Assembly (NCBI RefSeq): GCF_019890675.1
Contig: NZ_JAIOAA010000015.1
Location: forward strand, 81,628 to 145,627
From: Micromonospora sp. PLK6-60
GTDB taxonomy: Bacteria; Actinomycetota; Actinomycetes; Mycobacteriales; Micromonosporaceae
Length of the DNA stretch: 64,000 nucleotides
Direction: 5' to 3'
Shown piece by piece: positions 38,250 through 46,695 of the stretch. Under the pieces are notes generated by a model. It worked only from the letters and a program-made list of their open reading frames with translations. It was not told the DNA's origin and made no database searches. Numbering within the stretch: the stretch's first letter is position 1; every line of letters starts with the position of its first letter. A program made the translations under genes and the position numbers.

Positions 38250-38273
38250 GTGTCGATCTTCTGGTTTCGACAC
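38250..38273. promoter_or_regulatory. Dyad GTGTCGA-N10-TCGACAC upstream of the formyltransferase
   Basis: A perfect 7-base inverted repeat with a 10-base spacer in the 210-base region between the Wzy-like gene and the formyltransferase gene, which are divergent. A good -10 (TATGAT, 38310-38315) follows 36 bases later on the plus strand. It could be an operator, or a small hairpin. Confidence 0.35.
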
Positions 38274-38371
38274 CTTCTGTGCTTTGTCGGGTTTAGATCC
38301 TTATTGGCCTATGATGCCGGCGTGGGCATGGTGGTCCCTGGGACGCCGGCCAGGACGTGGAGGGAGTTCGG

Positions 38372-39301
38372 ATGACCAAGCGGATCGTCTGGGTCAGCTT
38401 CGACACCATCGGGCGGGACTGCCTCGAAGCGGCCGCGGAGGTGGGCGCGGAGATCGCCGGCGTCGTGACGCTGCCCGGCCCGGTACGGCCGGAGGTGTCC
38501 GGCATGTGCCGCTTCGACGAGGTGGCCGACCGGTACGGAGCGGAACTCATCGAAGCCCGCAACGTCAACGACCCGGAGTGCGTCGAGGCCGTCCGCCGGT
38601 TGGCCCCGGACAGCCTCTGGGTGGTCGGCTGGTCGCAACTGCTCCGCGACGACCTGCTCGCCATTCCGCCGCACGGGACCTTCGGCATGCACCCGACCCT
38701 GCTGCCCCGGCACCGGGGACGCGCCCCGATCCCCTGGGCGATCCTGACCGGTCTGGCTCGGACGGGCGTGACGCTCTTCGAGATCCCCGAGGCGACCGCC
38801 GACTCCGGGGCGATCGTCGGACAGGCGGTGGTGGACATCGCTCCGGACGAGACCGCCACCACGTTGTACGACAAGTGCGCGGCGGCGCACCTCGCGCTGG
38901 TCCGCGAGTTCTTTCCGCAGATCGCCGCCGGCACCGCTCCCCGCATCCGGCAGGACCCGTCGCGGGCCAGCCACTGGCCCAAGCGCGTCCCGTCGGACGG
39001 CCTGATCGACTGGGAGACCCGCGCCGGTTACCTGGACGCCTGGGTGCGGGCTCAGACCCGCCCCTATCCCGGCGCGTTCACCTGGCTCGGCAGCGAGCGG
39101 GTGGTGATCTGGGCGGCGCGCCCCGAGCCGACGGATCGGACGGCGGCGGCCGGTACGGTGCTCGCCCACCGTGCCGAGGGCGTGCTGGTCGCCGCGGGCG
39201 ACGGCGCGCTGCTGGTGAGCGAGGCGACGGTGGGTGACCGGCCGGCCGCTCGTGGCCCCGAACTGCACGCCCACCTCGAGCAGGGTGTGGTGCTCGGATG
39301 A
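38372..39301 (+). CDS. Formyltransferase family protein (sugar N-formyltransferase candidate)
   Basis: A 309-residue protein related to the formyltransferase domain of Fmt and ArnA, which use N10-formyltetrahydrofolate. The core MHPTLLPRHRGRAPIPW includes the catalytic His (H107), and ATADSGAIVGQ supplies the catalytic Asp (D144). The Asn two residues before the His in Fmt/ArnA (F-N-x-H) is Gly here (F104-G105-M106-H107). A C-terminal domain resembling Fmt-C follows. The real fmt should sit next to def or priA, which are absent. GGAGGGAG precedes the start. The stop overlaps the PIG-L gene (ATGA), so an amino sugar is the likely substrate. Confidence 0.85.
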   Translation: MTKRIVWVSFDTIGRDCLEAAAEVGAEIAGVVTLPGPVRPEVSGMCRFDEVADRYGAELIEARNVNDPECVEAVRRLAPDSLWVVGWSQLLRDDLLAIPPHGTFGMHPTLLPRHRGRAPIPWAILTGLARTGVTLFEIPEATADSGAIVGQAVVDIAPDETATTLYDKCAAAHLALVREFFPQIAAGTAPRIRQDPSRASHWPKRVPSDGLIDWETRAGYLDAWVRAQTRPYPGAFTWLGSERVVIWAARPEPTDRTAAAGTVLAHRAEGVLVAAGDGALLVSEATVGDRPAARGPELHAHLEQGVVLG

Positions 39302-39969
39302 GCCGCGTCCTCGTCTTCGCCGCCCACCCGGACGACGAGATCCTCGGCATGGGCGGCACCCTGGCCCGCCACGCCGACCGGGGCGACGCGGTACGCATCT
39401 GCTGCGTGACCGATGGATCGTCCACCCAGTACGCCGGCGACCTGGAGATCCTCCGGCAGAAGCAGCAGGAGGCGCGCAAGGCGGCCGAGACGCTCGGGGT
39501 GACCGACTACGTGCACCTCGACCTGCCGGACATGCGTCTGGACACGCTGCCGCACGTCGAGGTCAACCGGGTGGTGGAGCGGCAGATCGCCGAGTTCCAA
39601 CCGGACACCGTCTATTCCGTGCAGGCCGACGTCAACCTCGATCACCGCACGGTGTTCGAATCGGTGGCGGTGGCCACCCGGCCGGTGCCGGGGCAGACGG
39701 TACGGCGGCTGCTCACCTACGCGCCCACCTCCAGCACGGAGTGGACACCGGCCCCGGTGACCTGGTGGCAGCCGAACTGGTTCGTCGACATCTCGGCCAC
39801 GCTGGAGCGCAAGCTGGAGGCGTTCCGGCACTACCGTTCCGAGTGGCGGGACTGGCCGCACCCCCGCAACGACCGCGCGCTGCGGGTGCACGCCGAGCAC
39901 TGGGGCACCGTGGTCGGACGGGACGCCGCGGAGCCCTTCATGCTCGTCCGCGGCGTGGAGTCGGACTGA
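39298..39969 (+). CDS. PIG-L/LmbE family deacetylase
   Basis: A 223-residue zinc-dependent N-deacetylase. The family signature AHPDDE is at residues 9-14, followed by GMGGTLARHADRGD, CVTDGSST and VNLDHRTVFE, which carries the third zinc ligand. Family members remove acetyl groups from GlcNAc-type substrates (mycothiol, GPI, teicoplanin aglycone sugars). The start overlaps the formyltransferase stop by four bases, so the two are translationally coupled. With that neighbour, removal of an N-acetyl before N-formylation is an attractive inference. Confidence 0.9.
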   Translation: MSRVLVFAAHPDDEILGMGGTLARHADRGDAVRICCVTDGSSTQYAGDLEILRQKQQEARKAAETLGVTDYVHLDLPDMRLDTLPHVEVNRVVERQIAEFQPDTVYSVQADVNLDHRTVFESVAVATRPVPGQTVRRLLTYAPTSSTEWTPAPVTWWQPNWFVDISATLERKLEAFRHYRSEWRDWPHPRNDRALRVHAEHWGTVVGRDAAEPFMLVRGVESD

Positions 39970-39975
39970 GGCGGG

Positions 39976-41118
39976 TCAGGCGACCGCCTGCCACCACCCG
40001 TCCACCGCCGGCGGATCGTCCACCACCACCCGCTCGCCCGGCCGGGGCACCGCCAACCGCACGTCGCGCGCCTTCGCCTCGGCCCAGAGCCGGTCCACCG
40101 GCTCCGACCAGTCGTGCAGGGCGAGGTTGAAGGTCGCCCAGTGCACCGGCACGAACAGCCCGCCGCGCAGGTCGAGGTGGGCGGCGACGGCCTCCTCGGG
40201 GAACATGTGGATGCTCGGCCAGGCCCGGTCGTACGCGCCGATCTGCATCAGCGTGACGTCGAACGGGCCGTGCTCGGCGCCGATGGCGGCGTACCCGTCG
40301 AAGTAGCCGGAGTCGCCGGTGTAGAAGACCTTCCGGTGCGCCCCGGCGATCACCCACGAGCTCCACAGCGTGCCGTCGCGGCGCAGCCCGCGCCCGGAGA
40401 AGTGCTGGGCGGGGGTGGCGGTCAGGGTCAGCCCGCCGACCTGGTGCTGCTCGGACCAGTCCAGCTCGACGATCCGCGTCTCGGGCACCCCCCAGCGCTC
40501 CAGGTGGGCGCCGACGCCGAGCGGGACGACGAACGGGGCGGACTGCTGGGCGAGCAGCCCGCGCACGGTCGCCATGTCCAGGTGGTCGTAGTGGTCGTGG
40601 GAGATCAGGATGGCGTCCAGCGGCGGCAGCTCGTCGAGGCGTACCGGGGGTTCGTGGATGCGCCGGGGGCCGACCGCCGCGGAGGGGGAGCAGCGGTCGC
40701 TCCACACCGGGTCCAGCAGCACCCGGCGGCCCTCGATCTCGACCAGGGTGGAGGCGTGGCCGTACCAGACCACGTTGAGTTCGCGGTCGGTGTCGTCGCC
40801 GGCCGGGACGCGAGCGGGGCGCAGCAGCGGGACGGCCGCGCCCGGGCGGCGCTTCTGCTTGCCGAAGACCAGCTCCTTGACCAGGTTGCGGCCGGGGTCG
40901 GCGACCATCGTCCGGGTGCCGGCGGGGTTGTGGAAGACGCCGTCGCGGAACTGCGGCGACCGCGCCGCCCGCTCGGCCCGCCGGCCGGCGAGCCGCCCGC
41001 CGAGCTGGGCGGGCACGTCCCGCGCCGTCCAGGCCAGGCCGGCCACCGCGGCCAGCCCCGCCATCCGCCACAACCGGCCGCCGCGCGCCCGCTCGATCGT
41101 CCGCTCCGCGTCGCCCAT
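39976..41118 (-). CDS. MBL-fold metallohydrolase, NAPE-PLD/UlaG-like
   Basis: A 380-residue protein with one predicted N-terminal membrane or hydrophobic stretch (RMAGLAAVAGLAW), then a metallo-beta-lactamase fold. WYGHASTLVEIEGRRVLLDPVWSDR, the zinc motif SHDHYDHLD, FYTGDSGYFDGY and PVHWATFNLALHDWSEP match the NAPE-hydrolysing phospholipase D-like branch (Lactamase_B_2). The bacterial substrate is unknown; lipid or lactone hydrolysis is possible. The ATG at 41118 has GGAGAGGA a proper distance upstream. The stop lies six bases from the convergent PIG-L gene. Confidence 0.88.
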   Translation of the reverse strand: MGDAERTIERARGGRLWRMAGLAAVAGLAWTARDVPAQLGGRLAGRRAERAARSPQFRDGVFHNPAGTRTMVADPGRNLVKELVFGKQKRRPGAAVPLLRPARVPAGDDTDRELNVVWYGHASTLVEIEGRRVLLDPVWSDRCSPSAAVGPRRIHEPPVRLDELPPLDAILISHDHYDHLDMATVRGLLAQQSAPFVVPLGVGAHLERWGVPETRIVELDWSEQHQVGGLTLTATPAQHFSGRGLRRDGTLWSSWVIAGAHRKVFYTGDSGYFDGYAAIGAEHGPFDVTLMQIGAYDRAWPSIHMFPEEAVAAHLDLRGGLFVPVHWATFNLALHDWSEPVDRLWAEAKARDVRLAVPRPGERVVVDDPPAVDGWWQAVA

Positions 41119-41200
41119 GCGCCGTCCTCTCCGCCAAGGTCTCTCGTACACGCTAGTCACCCGGCGCCCCCCGCGCCCACCTGCCGGCGCGGGGAAGGAT

Positions 41201-42178
41201 TCAGCCGTCGCGGCGCAGCGCGGCGGCGGCCGAGCCGCCGACCGCCTGGGCGGCCCGCGCGCCCCGCAGCAGGGCGTTGCCGCCCACGGTACGGACCAGC
41301 CGGGGCAGGTCGGGCAGCCAGCCGCCGCGTACCGAGGCGTTGGCCGGGTCCGGGGTGAACACCACGCCGTCGGTCGGCGGTACCGGCCCGCCGGTCAGCC
41401 CGGCGGCGCGCATCAGCGGGCCGACCAGCACGTCGTACAGGCCGGGCAGCAGGGTGAAGCCGAACCGCATGACCACGTTGGCCCGGCCCACCGAGACCTC
41501 CCGACGGGGCCGGTCGGCGCAGTCGACGATGGCCCGGGCGACCCGTTCCGGGGTGGTGACCGGCAGCGGCGGCCGACCCGCCCGGCCCAGGTGGTTGGCC
41601 GCCCGCTGGTAGACCGGCGTGTCCACGCTGCCGGGGTTGACCAGGCAGATGTGTACGCCGGGCAGGTCCCGCGCCTCCTGTTGCAACGCCCGGGCCAGGC
41701 CCTGCAACCCCCACTTGCTGGCGACGTAGCCGCTCATGTACGGCGCGGTGACGTGCCCGAGCACCGAGCCGGTGAGGATCAGGGTGCCGCCCCCGGCCTC
41801 CTTGAAGTGGCGCAGCGCCACCCGGGCGGCGCCGGCGGCGGCCAGCAGGTCGGTGCGTACCACCTGTTCGAAGACCGGCTCGGGCAGTTCCTCGAACCGC
41901 CCGTACGCCATCACGGCCGCGGTGTGCAGCCAGACGTCGATCCGGCCGAAGCCGGTCACGGCGGCGGTCGCCAGGGCGTCCAGCGCGCCGGGCTGGGTGA
42001 CGTCGGTGGGGACCGTGAGGACCTCCGCGCCCGCCCGGCGGCACTCCCGGCCCGCCTCGGCCAGCGTCCCCGGGTCCCGGGCCGCGAGGACCAGGCGGTC
42101 CCCGCGGCCGGCGAACTCGTGGGCGGCGGCCCGGCCGATGCCGCTGGTCGCCCCGGCGATCACCACCACCCGGCTCAC
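41201..42178 (-). CDS. Short-chain dehydrogenase/reductase
   Basis: A 325-residue SDR with VVIAGATSGIGRAAAHEFA (cofactor loop), LHTAAVMAYG (NAG-type motif altered), SVLGHVTAPYMSGYVASKWG (Ser and Y-x3-K) and VNPGSVDTPVY. The C-terminal roughly 90 residues (FGFTLLPGLYDVL onward) extend beyond the basic 250-residue fold. The GTG at 42178 overlaps the stop of the alcohol dehydrogenase by four bases (GTGA), so the pair forms an operon. Substrate unknown. Confidence 0.9.
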   Translation of the reverse strand: MSRVVVIAGATSGIGRAAAHEFAGRGDRLVLAARDPGTLAEAGRECRRAGAEVLTVPTDVTQPGALDALATAAVTGFGRIDVWLHTAAVMAYGRFEELPEPVFEQVVRTDLLAAAGAARVALRHFKEAGGGTLILTGSVLGHVTAPYMSGYVASKWGLQGLARALQQEARDLPGVHICLVNPGSVDTPVYQRAANHLGRAGRPPLPVTTPERVARAIVDCADRPRREVSVGRANVVMRFGFTLLPGLYDVLVGPLMRAAGLTGGPVPPTDGVVFTPDPANASVRGGWLPDLPRLVRTVGGNALLRGARAAQAVGGSAAAALRRDG

Positions 42179-43359
42179 GGCGCGAGCACGACCTTGACGC
42201 AGCCGTCCTCCTTCTTCTGGAACATCTCGTACGCCTGCGGCGCCTGCTCCAGCGGCAGCCGGTGGGTGCGCAGATCCTCGACGCCCAGCGGGTCGTCGTC
42301 GCCGGCGAGCAGCGGCATGATCTCGTCGGTCCAGCGGCGGACGTGGCACTGGCCCATCCGCAGCTGGATGCCCCGGTCGAACATCTCCATCAGCGGCATC
42401 GGGTCCTGCTCACCGCCGTACACCCCGGAGATGGAGACGGTGCCGCCGCGGCGCACGGCCTTGAGCGCGGCGTGCAGCACCACCAGGCGGTCCACCCCGG
42501 CCTTGTCGATCATCGGCTGGGCCAGCTTGTCCGGCAGCAGCCCGGCGGCGGTCTGGGCGAACTTGCCGACCGGCGCGCCGTGCGCCTCCATGCCGACCGC
42601 GTCGATCACCGCGTCCGGGCCCCGGCCGTCGACCAGGTCGATCAGCGCGCCGGGCACGTCGTCGAGTTGGGTGACGTCGAGCGTCTCGATGCCGTGCCGG
42701 CGGGCCATCTCCAGCCGCTCCGGCACCAGGTCGAGGCCGATCACCCGGCCGGCGCCGAGGTGGCGGCCGATCCGGGCGCAGAACTGGCCGACCGGTCCGA
42801 GCCCGAAGACGGCCAGGGTGCCGCCGGGCGGGGTGTCGGCGTACTTCACCGCCTGCCAGGCGGTGGGCAGGATGTCGGAGAGGTAGAGGTACCGCTCGTC
42901 CGGGCCGGTCTCCGGGATCTTGATCGGGCCGACCTGGGCCTGCGGGACGCGCAGGTACTCGGCCTGCCCGCCGGGCACCGAGCCGTAGAGCGAGGTGTAG
43001 CCGAACAGCGAGGCGCCCTTGCCCTCGGCGGTCACCTGGGTGATCTCGCACTGCGCGTAGAGCTGCCGCTGGCACATCCAGCAGTCGCCGCAGGAGATGT
43101 TGAACGGGACCACCACCCGGTCGCCGGGCTTGAGCCGGGTCACCCCGGGGCCGACCTCCTCGACCACGCCCATCGGCTCGTGGCCGAGGATGTCGCCCGC
43201 CTTCAGGTACGGCCCGAGCACCTCGTACAGGTGCAGGTCGGAGCCGCAGATCGCGGTGGAGGTGATTCGCACGATCGCGTCGGTCGGCGCCTCGATGCGG
43301 GGATCGGGTACCTCCTCCACCCGGACGTCCCGCTTGCCCTGCCAGGTAAGTGCCTTCAT
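42175..43359 (-). CDS. Zinc-dependent alcohol dehydrogenase (glutathione-independent formaldehyde dehydrogenase-like)
   Basis: A 394-residue medium-chain dehydrogenase. The catalytic zinc site is in AICGSDLHLYE and GHEPMGVVEEVGPGV, and the structural zinc cysteines are in ISCGDCWMCQRQLYAQCE. The NAD(P)-binding loop is AVFGLGPVGQFCARIG. The insertions around SDILPTAWQAVKYADTPPGG and DAVGMEAHG are typical of the FDH-like branch. It probably oxidises small alcohols or aldehydes. It is coupled to the SDR gene downstream. Confidence 0.92.
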   Translation of the reverse strand: MKALTWQGKRDVRVEEVPDPRIEAPTDAIVRITSTAICGSDLHLYEVLGPYLKAGDILGHEPMGVVEEVGPGVTRLKPGDRVVVPFNISCGDCWMCQRQLYAQCEITQVTAEGKGASLFGYTSLYGSVPGGQAEYLRVPQAQVGPIKIPETGPDERYLYLSDILPTAWQAVKYADTPPGGTLAVFGLGPVGQFCARIGRHLGAGRVIGLDLVPERLEMARRHGIETLDVTQLDDVPGALIDLVDGRGPDAVIDAVGMEAHGAPVGKFAQTAAGLLPDKLAQPMIDKAGVDRLVVLHAALKAVRRGGTVSISGVYGGEQDPMPLMEMFDRGIQLRMGQCHVRRWTDEIMPLLAGDDDPLGVEDLRTHRLPLEQAPQAYEMFQKKEDGCVKVVLAP

Positions 43360-43518
43360 GCCCTGATTCCCCTCTCGGTGCCGTCCATGGGACTGCTACC
43401 CGGCAGGGCGCGCTTGAACCGACACGCCCCGCGCCGTCCGCCACCGGGGCCCGCGGTGGCCGAGCGCGCGCGTGCCCGTGCGCGCTCACCGACGGTCACC
43501 CTCCCGTCCGTTGGGTAC

Positions 43519-43668
43519 GCCACCCCGCAGGCTTTGCTCTGCTGCCGCCGAGGCAACAGGCACGAAGAGTGATCGGGCGGGGGTCATCCACCAGCCTGCC
43601 GCCGGGGGAGATGGCCTGTTCAGGCGGGTGTTGCCTGGGCGGAAGCAGAGCAAAGCCTGGGGGGTGGC
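43519..43668. repeat. Long imperfect inverted repeat, 42-base arms
   Basis: Left arm 43519-43560 (containing GCTTTGCTCTGCTGCCGCC) is complementary to right arm 43627-43668 (containing AAGCAGAGCAAAGCC) with five mismatches in 42 positions. The 66-base centre has no obvious gene. It could be a MITE-like mobile remnant, a dispersed structural repeat or a large transcribed hairpin. No target-site duplication was identified. Confidence 0.8.
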
Positions 43669-43786
43669 GGTTGGGCCGGGCGGCTGGAGTCGCGCAGAGT
43701 CACCGGCGTCGTCCTGCGACTGGGGGTAACCGTGAGTGACGGTGACCGGCGAGGCGCGCACGACCGGCGAGGCGCGCGTGCGGACC

Positions 43787-43894
43787 GGGCTGGTCGTGCG
43801 GGTCAGGCTGGTCGTGCAGGTCGGGCTGGTCGTGCAGGTCGGGCTGGTCGGGCTGGTCGTGCGGGTCGTGCAGGTCGTGCAGGTCGTGCGGGTC
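43787..43894. repeat. Nine-base tandem repeat, twelve units
   Basis: Twelve consecutive 9-mers of the form GGGCTGGTC or GTGCAGGTC / GTGCGGGTC with few substitutions, ending in GTGGGC. It is preceded by two copies of a roughly 17-base unit (ACCGGCGAGGCGCGC) at about 43742-43779. Because the unit is a multiple of three, every frame stays open, which explains apparent open frames on both strands. A variable-number repeat is likely. Confidence 0.85.
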
Positions 43895-44001
43895 GTGGGC
43901 GAGCCGGCGCGGCGTGGGCGGGGGTGCCGCACGTGACGAGCGCCGGCCGTCGGGCCCGCTGAGGGGCGCGACGGCCGGCGCTCGCCGGGATGTTCGCCGG
44001 G

Positions 44002-44763
44002 TCAGGAACCCGGGGTGTCGCCGCGCTTGGCGGTCGCCGCGAGGTAGTCGCGGTTGAGCCGGCCGATGGTGTTCAACGGGATGCCCTTCGGGCAGACCGC
44101 GGTGCACTCACCGGCGTTGGTGCAGCCGCCGAAGCCGGCCTCGTCGTGCGCGTCGACCATGCCGATCACCCGGGTGTAGCGCTCCGGCTGGCCCTGCGGC
44201 AGCAGCGAGAGCTGAGTGATCTTGGCGGCGGTGAAGAGCATGCCGGAGCCGTTCGGGCAGGCGGCCACGCATGCGCCGCAGCCGATGCAGGCGGCCGACT
44301 CGAAGGCGGCGTCCGCGTTGGCCTTGGCCACCGGGGTGGCGTGCGCCTCGGGGGCGCTGCCGGTCGGCGCGGTGACGTACCCGCCAGCCGCGATGATCTT
44401 GTCGAAGGCGCTCCGGTTGACCACCAGGTCCTTGATCACCGGGAAGGCGCGGGCCCGCCACGGCTCGATGTCGATCGTCTCGCCGTCTTTGAACTGCCGC
44501 ATGTGCAGCTGGCAGGCGGTGGTGCCGCGCTGCGGCCCGTGCGCGTCGCCGTTGATCATCAGGCCGCACATGCCGCAGATGCCCTCGCGGCAGTCGTGGT
44601 CGAACGCGACCGGCTCGTCCCCGTCGAGGATCAGCCGCTCGTTGAGCACGTCGAGCATCTCCAGGAACGACATGTCCGGGGAGACGTCCTCGACCTGGTA
44701 GGTCACCATCCGACCCTTGTCGTCGGGGCCGCTCTGGCGCCAGATGCGCAGGGTCAGGTTCAC
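44002..44763 (-). CDS. sdhB: Succinate dehydrogenase/fumarate reductase iron-sulfur subunit
   Basis: A 253-residue electron-transfer subunit of complex II. Cysteines for the [2Fe-2S] cluster are C58, C63, C66 and C84 (DCREGICGMCG, TTACQ). The [4Fe-4S]/[3Fe-4S] clusters use C159, C162, C165, C169 (CIGCGACVAACP) and C214, C220, C224 (CTNAGECTAVCP). The GTG at 44763 overlaps the sdhA stop by four bases (GTGA); the frame is open far upstream but inside sdhA. Last gene of sdhCAB. Confidence 0.96.
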   Translation of the reverse strand: MNLTLRIWRQSGPDDKGRMVTYQVEDVSPDMSFLEMLDVLNERLILDGDEPVAFDHDCREGICGMCGLMINGDAHGPQRGTTACQLHMRQFKDGETIDIEPWRARAFPVIKDLVVNRSAFDKIIAAGGYVTAPTGSAPEAHATPVAKANADAAFESAACIGCGACVAACPNGSGMLFTAAKITQLSLLPQGQPERYTRVIGMVDAHDEAGFGGCTNAGECTAVCPKGIPLNTIGRLNRDYLAATAKRGDTPGS

Positions 44764-46694
44764 TTGTAGCTCCGCTGCGTGGGGTGGACGTACTCGAACT
44801 TCAGGTCTTCCTTGTGCAGCACCGGCCGGTCGCCGCCGGCGTACTCCCAGGCCGCCACGTAGGCGAACCGCTCGTCGTCGCGCTGCGCCTCGCCGTCCGG
44901 GGTCTGGTACTCGCCCCGGAAGTGGCCGCCGCAGGACTCCTCGCGGTGCAGGGCGTCGACGCACATCAGCTCGGCCAGCTCGAAGAAGTCGGCCACCCGG
45001 CCGGCCTTCTCCAGCGACTGGTTGAGCCCCTCGCCGTCGCCCGGCACCCGGACCCGCTGCCAGAACTCCTCGCGCAGCGCCCGGATCTCGTCGATCGCCT
45101 TGCGCAGCCCGGCGTCGGTGCGCTCCATGCCGCAGTGTTCCCACATGATCTGGCCCAGCCGGCGGTGGAACGAGTCGACCGTGCGGTCGCCGTTGACGGC
45201 GAGCAGCCGGGCGATCCGCTCCTCGACGTCGCGCCGCGCGGCGACCGCCTGCGGGTGGCTCGGCTCCACCTTCTCCAGCGGGTTCGACGCCAGGTAGTTG
45301 GCCAGCGTGTTCGGCAGCACGAAGTAGCCGTCGGCCAGCCCCTGCATCAGCGCCGAGGCGCCGAGGCGATTCGCGCCGTGGTCGGAGAAGTTGGCCTCAC
45401 CGATCACGAACAGACCGGGGATGGTCGACTGGAGGTCGTAGTCGACCCAGAGGCCACCCATCGTGTAGTGCACGGCGGGGTAGATCCGCATCGGCGCCTC
45501 GTACGGGTCCTCGCCGGTGATCCGCTCGTACATCTCGAAGAGGTTGCCGTACTTGGCCTCGATGGCCTTGCGGCCGAGCCGGTCGATCGCGTCGGCGAAG
45601 TCCAGGTAGACGCCGAGCCCGGTCGGACCGACCCCCCGGCCCTCGTCGCAGACGTTCTTCGCGGCCCGGGAGGCGATGTCCCGCGGCACCAGGTTGCCGA
45701 AGGAGGGGTAGATCCGCTCCAGGTAGTAATCCCGCTCGTCCTCGGGGATGTCCCGCGGGGCGCGGTCGTCGCCCTTGGCCTTCGGCACCCACACCCGGCC
45801 GTCGTTGCGCAGCGACTCGCTCATCAGGGTCAGCTTCGACTGGTGGTCGCCGGAGACCGGAATGCAGGTCGGGTGGATCTGGGTGTAGCAGGGGTTGGCG
45901 AAGTACGCGCCCTTGCGGTGCGCCCGCCAGGCGGCCGTGACGTTGCAGCCCTTGGCGTTGGTGGAGAGGTAGAAGACGTTGCCGTAACCGCCGGAGGCGA
46001 GCACCACCGCGTCGGCCATCTCGGTGCTGATCTCACCGGTGACCATGTCCCGCACCACGATGCCCCGGGCCCGGTCGTCGACGACGACCAGCTCCAGCAT
46101 TTCGTGGCGGGCGTTCATCTCCACGTTGCCCAGGCCGATCTGCCGCTCCAGGGCCTGGTACGCGCCGAGCAGCAGCTGCTGGCCCGTCTGGCCCCGCGCG
46201 TAGAAGGTGCGCTGCACCTGCGCGCCGCCGAAGGAGCGGGTGTCGAGCAGGCCGCCGTACTCGCGGGCGAACGGCACGCCCTGGGCGACGCACTGGTCGA
46301 TGATGTTTACCGACACCTCGGCGAGCCGGTGCACGTTCGACTCGCGGGAGCGGAAGTCGCCGCCCTTGACGGTGTCGTAGAAGAGCCGGTGCACCGAGTC
46401 ACCGTCGTTGCGGTAGTTCTTGGCGGCGTTGATGCCGCCCTGCGCGGCGATCGAGTGCGCCCGGCGCGGGCTGTCCTGGTAGCAGTAGGACTTGACGTGG
46501 TAGCCCTGCTCGGCCAGGGTCGCCGCGGCCGAGCCGCCGGCCAGGCCGGTGCCGACCACGATGACGGTCAGCTTCCGCCGGTTGGCGGGGTTGACCAGCT
46601 TCATCTCGAACCGGTGGCGGTCCCACCGGGTCTCGACCGGGCCGTCCGGGGCCCGGGTGTCGGCGATCGGGTCGCCTTCGGTGTAGAGGTCCAT
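44760..46694 (-). CDS. sdhA: Succinate dehydrogenase/fumarate reductase flavoprotein subunit
   Basis: A 644-residue catalytic subunit that oxidises succinate to fumarate. It has the FAD-binding VVGTGLAGGSAAATLAEQG, the covalent-flavin His region RRAHSIAAQGGINAAKNY, DTVKGGDFRSRESNVHRLAE, the substrate-site HPTCIPVSGDHQSK, and ANRLGASALMQGLADGYFV. Length is typical of the b558-type (sdhCAB, no sdhD) enzymes. It starts one base after the sdhC stop and overlaps sdhB. Confidence 0.97.
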   Translation of the reverse strand: MDLYTEGDPIADTRAPDGPVETRWDRHRFEMKLVNPANRRKLTVIVVGTGLAGGSAAATLAEQGYHVKSYCYQDSPRRAHSIAAQGGINAAKNYRNDGDSVHRLFYDTVKGGDFRSRESNVHRLAEVSVNIIDQCVAQGVPFAREYGGLLDTRSFGGAQVQRTFYARGQTGQQLLLGAYQALERQIGLGNVEMNARHEMLELVVVDDRARGIVVRDMVTGEISTEMADAVVLASGGYGNVFYLSTNAKGCNVTAAWRAHRKGAYFANPCYTQIHPTCIPVSGDHQSKLTLMSESLRNDGRVWVPKAKGDDRAPRDIPEDERDYYLERIYPSFGNLVPRDIASRAAKNVCDEGRGVGPTGLGVYLDFADAIDRLGRKAIEAKYGNLFEMYERITGEDPYEAPMRIYPAVHYTMGGLWVDYDLQSTIPGLFVIGEANFSDHGANRLGASALMQGLADGYFVLPNTLANYLASNPLEKVEPSHPQAVAARRDVEERIARLLAVNGDRTVDSFHRRLGQIMWEHCGMERTDAGLRKAIDEIRALREEFWQRVRVPGDGEGLNQSLEKAGRVADFFELAELMCVDALHREESCGGHFRGEYQTPDGEAQRDDERFAYVAAWEYAGGDRPVLHKEDLKFEYVHPTQRSYK

Positions 46695-46695
46695 G

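Larger units (their letters stand above)
43360..44001. other. Gene-free region of about 640 bases with repeats
   Basis: No convincing gene between the alcohol dehydrogenase start and the sdhB stop. Open frames exist on both strands, but they translate to low-complexity tripeptide or hexapeptide repeats or to Arg/Pro-rich sequence without a start site or family. The region contains a long inverted repeat (43519-43668) and a 9-base tandem repeat (43787-43894), described separately. The last 60 bases before sdhB show GCCGGCG-type inverted repeats that may end the sdh transcript. Confidence 0.7.

Noticed and set aside
38372..39301. Methionyl-tRNA formyltransferase (fmt)
   Set aside because: The context is glycan-related and coupled to a deacetylase, the N-x-H motif is altered, and def/priA/rsmB neighbours are missing.
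43519..43894. CRISPR array
   Set aside because: Units are contiguous nine-mers without spacers, and the inverted arms occur once; no cas genes nearby.
43700..44000. Open frames on both strands encoding Arg/Ala/Gly, Val/Gln or Thr/Cys repeat peptides
   Set aside because: They arise because the tandem unit is nine bases, so no frame meets a stop; no ribosome binding site, no family, all frames equally open.
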